Positions 4,905 through 5,675 of a stretch of 5,675 nucleotides of DNA are shown in pieces. This DNA comes from Bacillota bacterium. Its GTDB lineage: Bacteria; Bacillota; GCA-003054495; Carboxydocellales; JAJZTU01. Made by a program: the position numbers and the translations under genes. Position 1 is the stretch's first letter. Every line of letters starts with the position of its first letter. Below the pieces are notes generated by a model, which was not told where the DNA came from, made no database searches, and saw only the letters and a program-made list of their open reading frames with translations. The DNA lies in assembly GCA_021848765.1 (NCBI GenBank), contig JAJZTU010000223.1, positions 1-5,675 on the forward strand, read 5' to 3'.

Positions 4905-5675
4905 GGTTAAAGCCTGAGGAAGGAAATGTTGGCTTAATTCGCCGGGGTCTGGTGGATGTATTGGACCTGGTGGCCCCTGACGGAGTGGAAAAGGTGCCGG
5001 GCAAACGGGATGTGCTTTTAGTCGGCGGGAAGTATGTACGGGGGCTGATGGTAGCGGCTTATCCTAACCAGGTTGCCTTGGGGTGGCTGAATAATTTCTA
5101 CCGCCTCAATAAAAATTTCATGGTTGCCTATCATGTGTATCCCACTCTCAAACATCAAATGCTGCGCGCTTTAAGCAAGCAACAGGTCAATTCCGGTTCA
5201 AGTATTGAGAGCGCCCGGCGGAGACAGGCCCTGGTGGATGTGGATGACCAGGAGGTTTATGAGGATGCCGGAGTACTGCGGAGAAAATTAGCCCGGGGAG
5301 ACAGCAAGATGTTTTACCTGGGTTTTTATATAGGGGTAGAGGGCTCAAGCCCGGAAGAACTGGAAAGGGAGACTGTAAATGTAGAGGCTGAGCTGCACTC
5401 TTTGGGAATGCTGTCCAAACGGGCCATGTGGCAGCCGGTTGAGGCTTTTAAGAGCCTGCTTCCGTTGGGAACTGATTACCTGCAAAACCACCATACGTTT
5501 ACCACTGAAGCTTTAAGCAGCCTCAATCCTTTCGGGACACCGGGCCTGTTTGCCGATGCAGGCATAGTTTTAGGGCTGGATGCTTTTTCCGGGGCGTTGA
5601 TTATGTTGGATCCCTACCGGCTGCAAAATGCCAACATAAATGTCCTGGCCATGAGCGGTGCGGGGAAAACGTTTT
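4886..5675 (+). CDS. virB4: VirB4-type T4SS ATPase, 3' end beyond the window
   Basis: 263 complete codons are present and the frame is open at the window end. The N-terminal part includes GKYVRGLMVAAYPNQVALGW (48-67), common to Gram-positive VirB4 proteins, and a charged helical segment (about 105-175). A region around LNPFGTPGLFADAGIVLGLD (213-232) precedes the nucleotide-binding site. The P-loop is AMSGAGKT (255-262), with Lys261 and Thr262 as expected, but Ala replaces the first Gly of GxxGxGK[ST]. VirB4 ATPases power pilus or channel assembly and substrate transfer at the inner membrane. The ATG at 4886 is the first start after an in-frame TGA (4874-4876) and has purine-rich AGGGGGTG and GGAAGG upstream. 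Walker B and the rest of the motor domain lie outside. Confidence 0.88.
   Translation, partial: MEDTELRLKPEEGNVGLIRRGLVDVLDLVAPDGVEKVPGKRDVLLVGGKYVRGLMVAAYPNQVALGWLNNFYRLNKNFMVAYHVYPTLKHQMLRALSKQQVNSGSSIESARRRQALVDVDDQEVYEDAGVLRRKLARGDSKMFYLGFYIGVEGSSPEELERETVNVEAELHSLGMLSKRAMWQPVEAFKSLLPLGTDYLQNHHTFTTEALSSLNPFGTPGLFADAGIVLGLDAFSGALIMLDPYRLQNANINVLAMSGAGKTF

Overview
The window looks like the left end of an integrative and conjugative element (ICE) in a spore-forming, Gram-positive Firmicute, probably a clostridial Peptococcaceae-type host. This rests on the clean AGGAGG-type ribosome sites, a Spo0E-family phosphatase (a sporulation gene), and a Gram-positive style type IV secretion (T4SS) operon. 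No species can be named from the sequence alone, and neither an integrase nor an element boundary lies inside the window.

Layout. A tRNA-Asn(GTT) gene with encoded CCA (15-89) and its terminator come first. Its 3' end points into the element, the usual geometry for tRNA-targeted integration, though no second att copy is visible here. Next is a lambda-like control region: an XRE-family repressor on the minus strand (162-581) and a short Cro-like HTH gene on the plus strand (738-956). They are divided by a divergent promoter region holding three TTGCG-N4-CGCAA operators (615-628, 672-685, 705-718) that overlap the predicted promoter elements. Behind the Cro-like gene runs an unrecognised cistron (about 964-1263). 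It has a perfect Shine-Dalgarno but no start codon at the right distance, and one in-frame TAG; it ends by overlapping the start of a Spo0E-family gene (1260-1490). A long hairpin (1525-1565) separates this block from a convergent minus-strand gene for a SprT-like zinc metallopeptidase (1671-2240).

After a 337-bp intergenic region with two promoters, a plus-strand T4SS operon runs to the window edge. It encodes a signal-peptide VirB2-like small membrane protein (2578-2973), a polytopic VirB6/TrbL-like protein (2976-3875), a VirB3/PrgI-like two-helix protein (3872-4183), a soluble TrsD/VirB4-N-terminal-like protein (4197-4904), and a VirB4-type ATPase (4886 onward). The ATPase is cut by the window end just after its Walker A motif. 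Tight spacing and stop/start overlaps suggest co-transcription from an extended -10 promoter at 2466-2494.

Inferred working model: the two HTH proteins compete for the shared operators and set a quiescent or active state. The Cro-side transcript also carries the Spo0E-family gene, so activation could dampen Spo0A phosphorylation and hold back host sporulation while the T4SS is assembled. The most unusual points are the amber-interrupted cistron and the coupling of a sporulation phosphatase to the element's switch.
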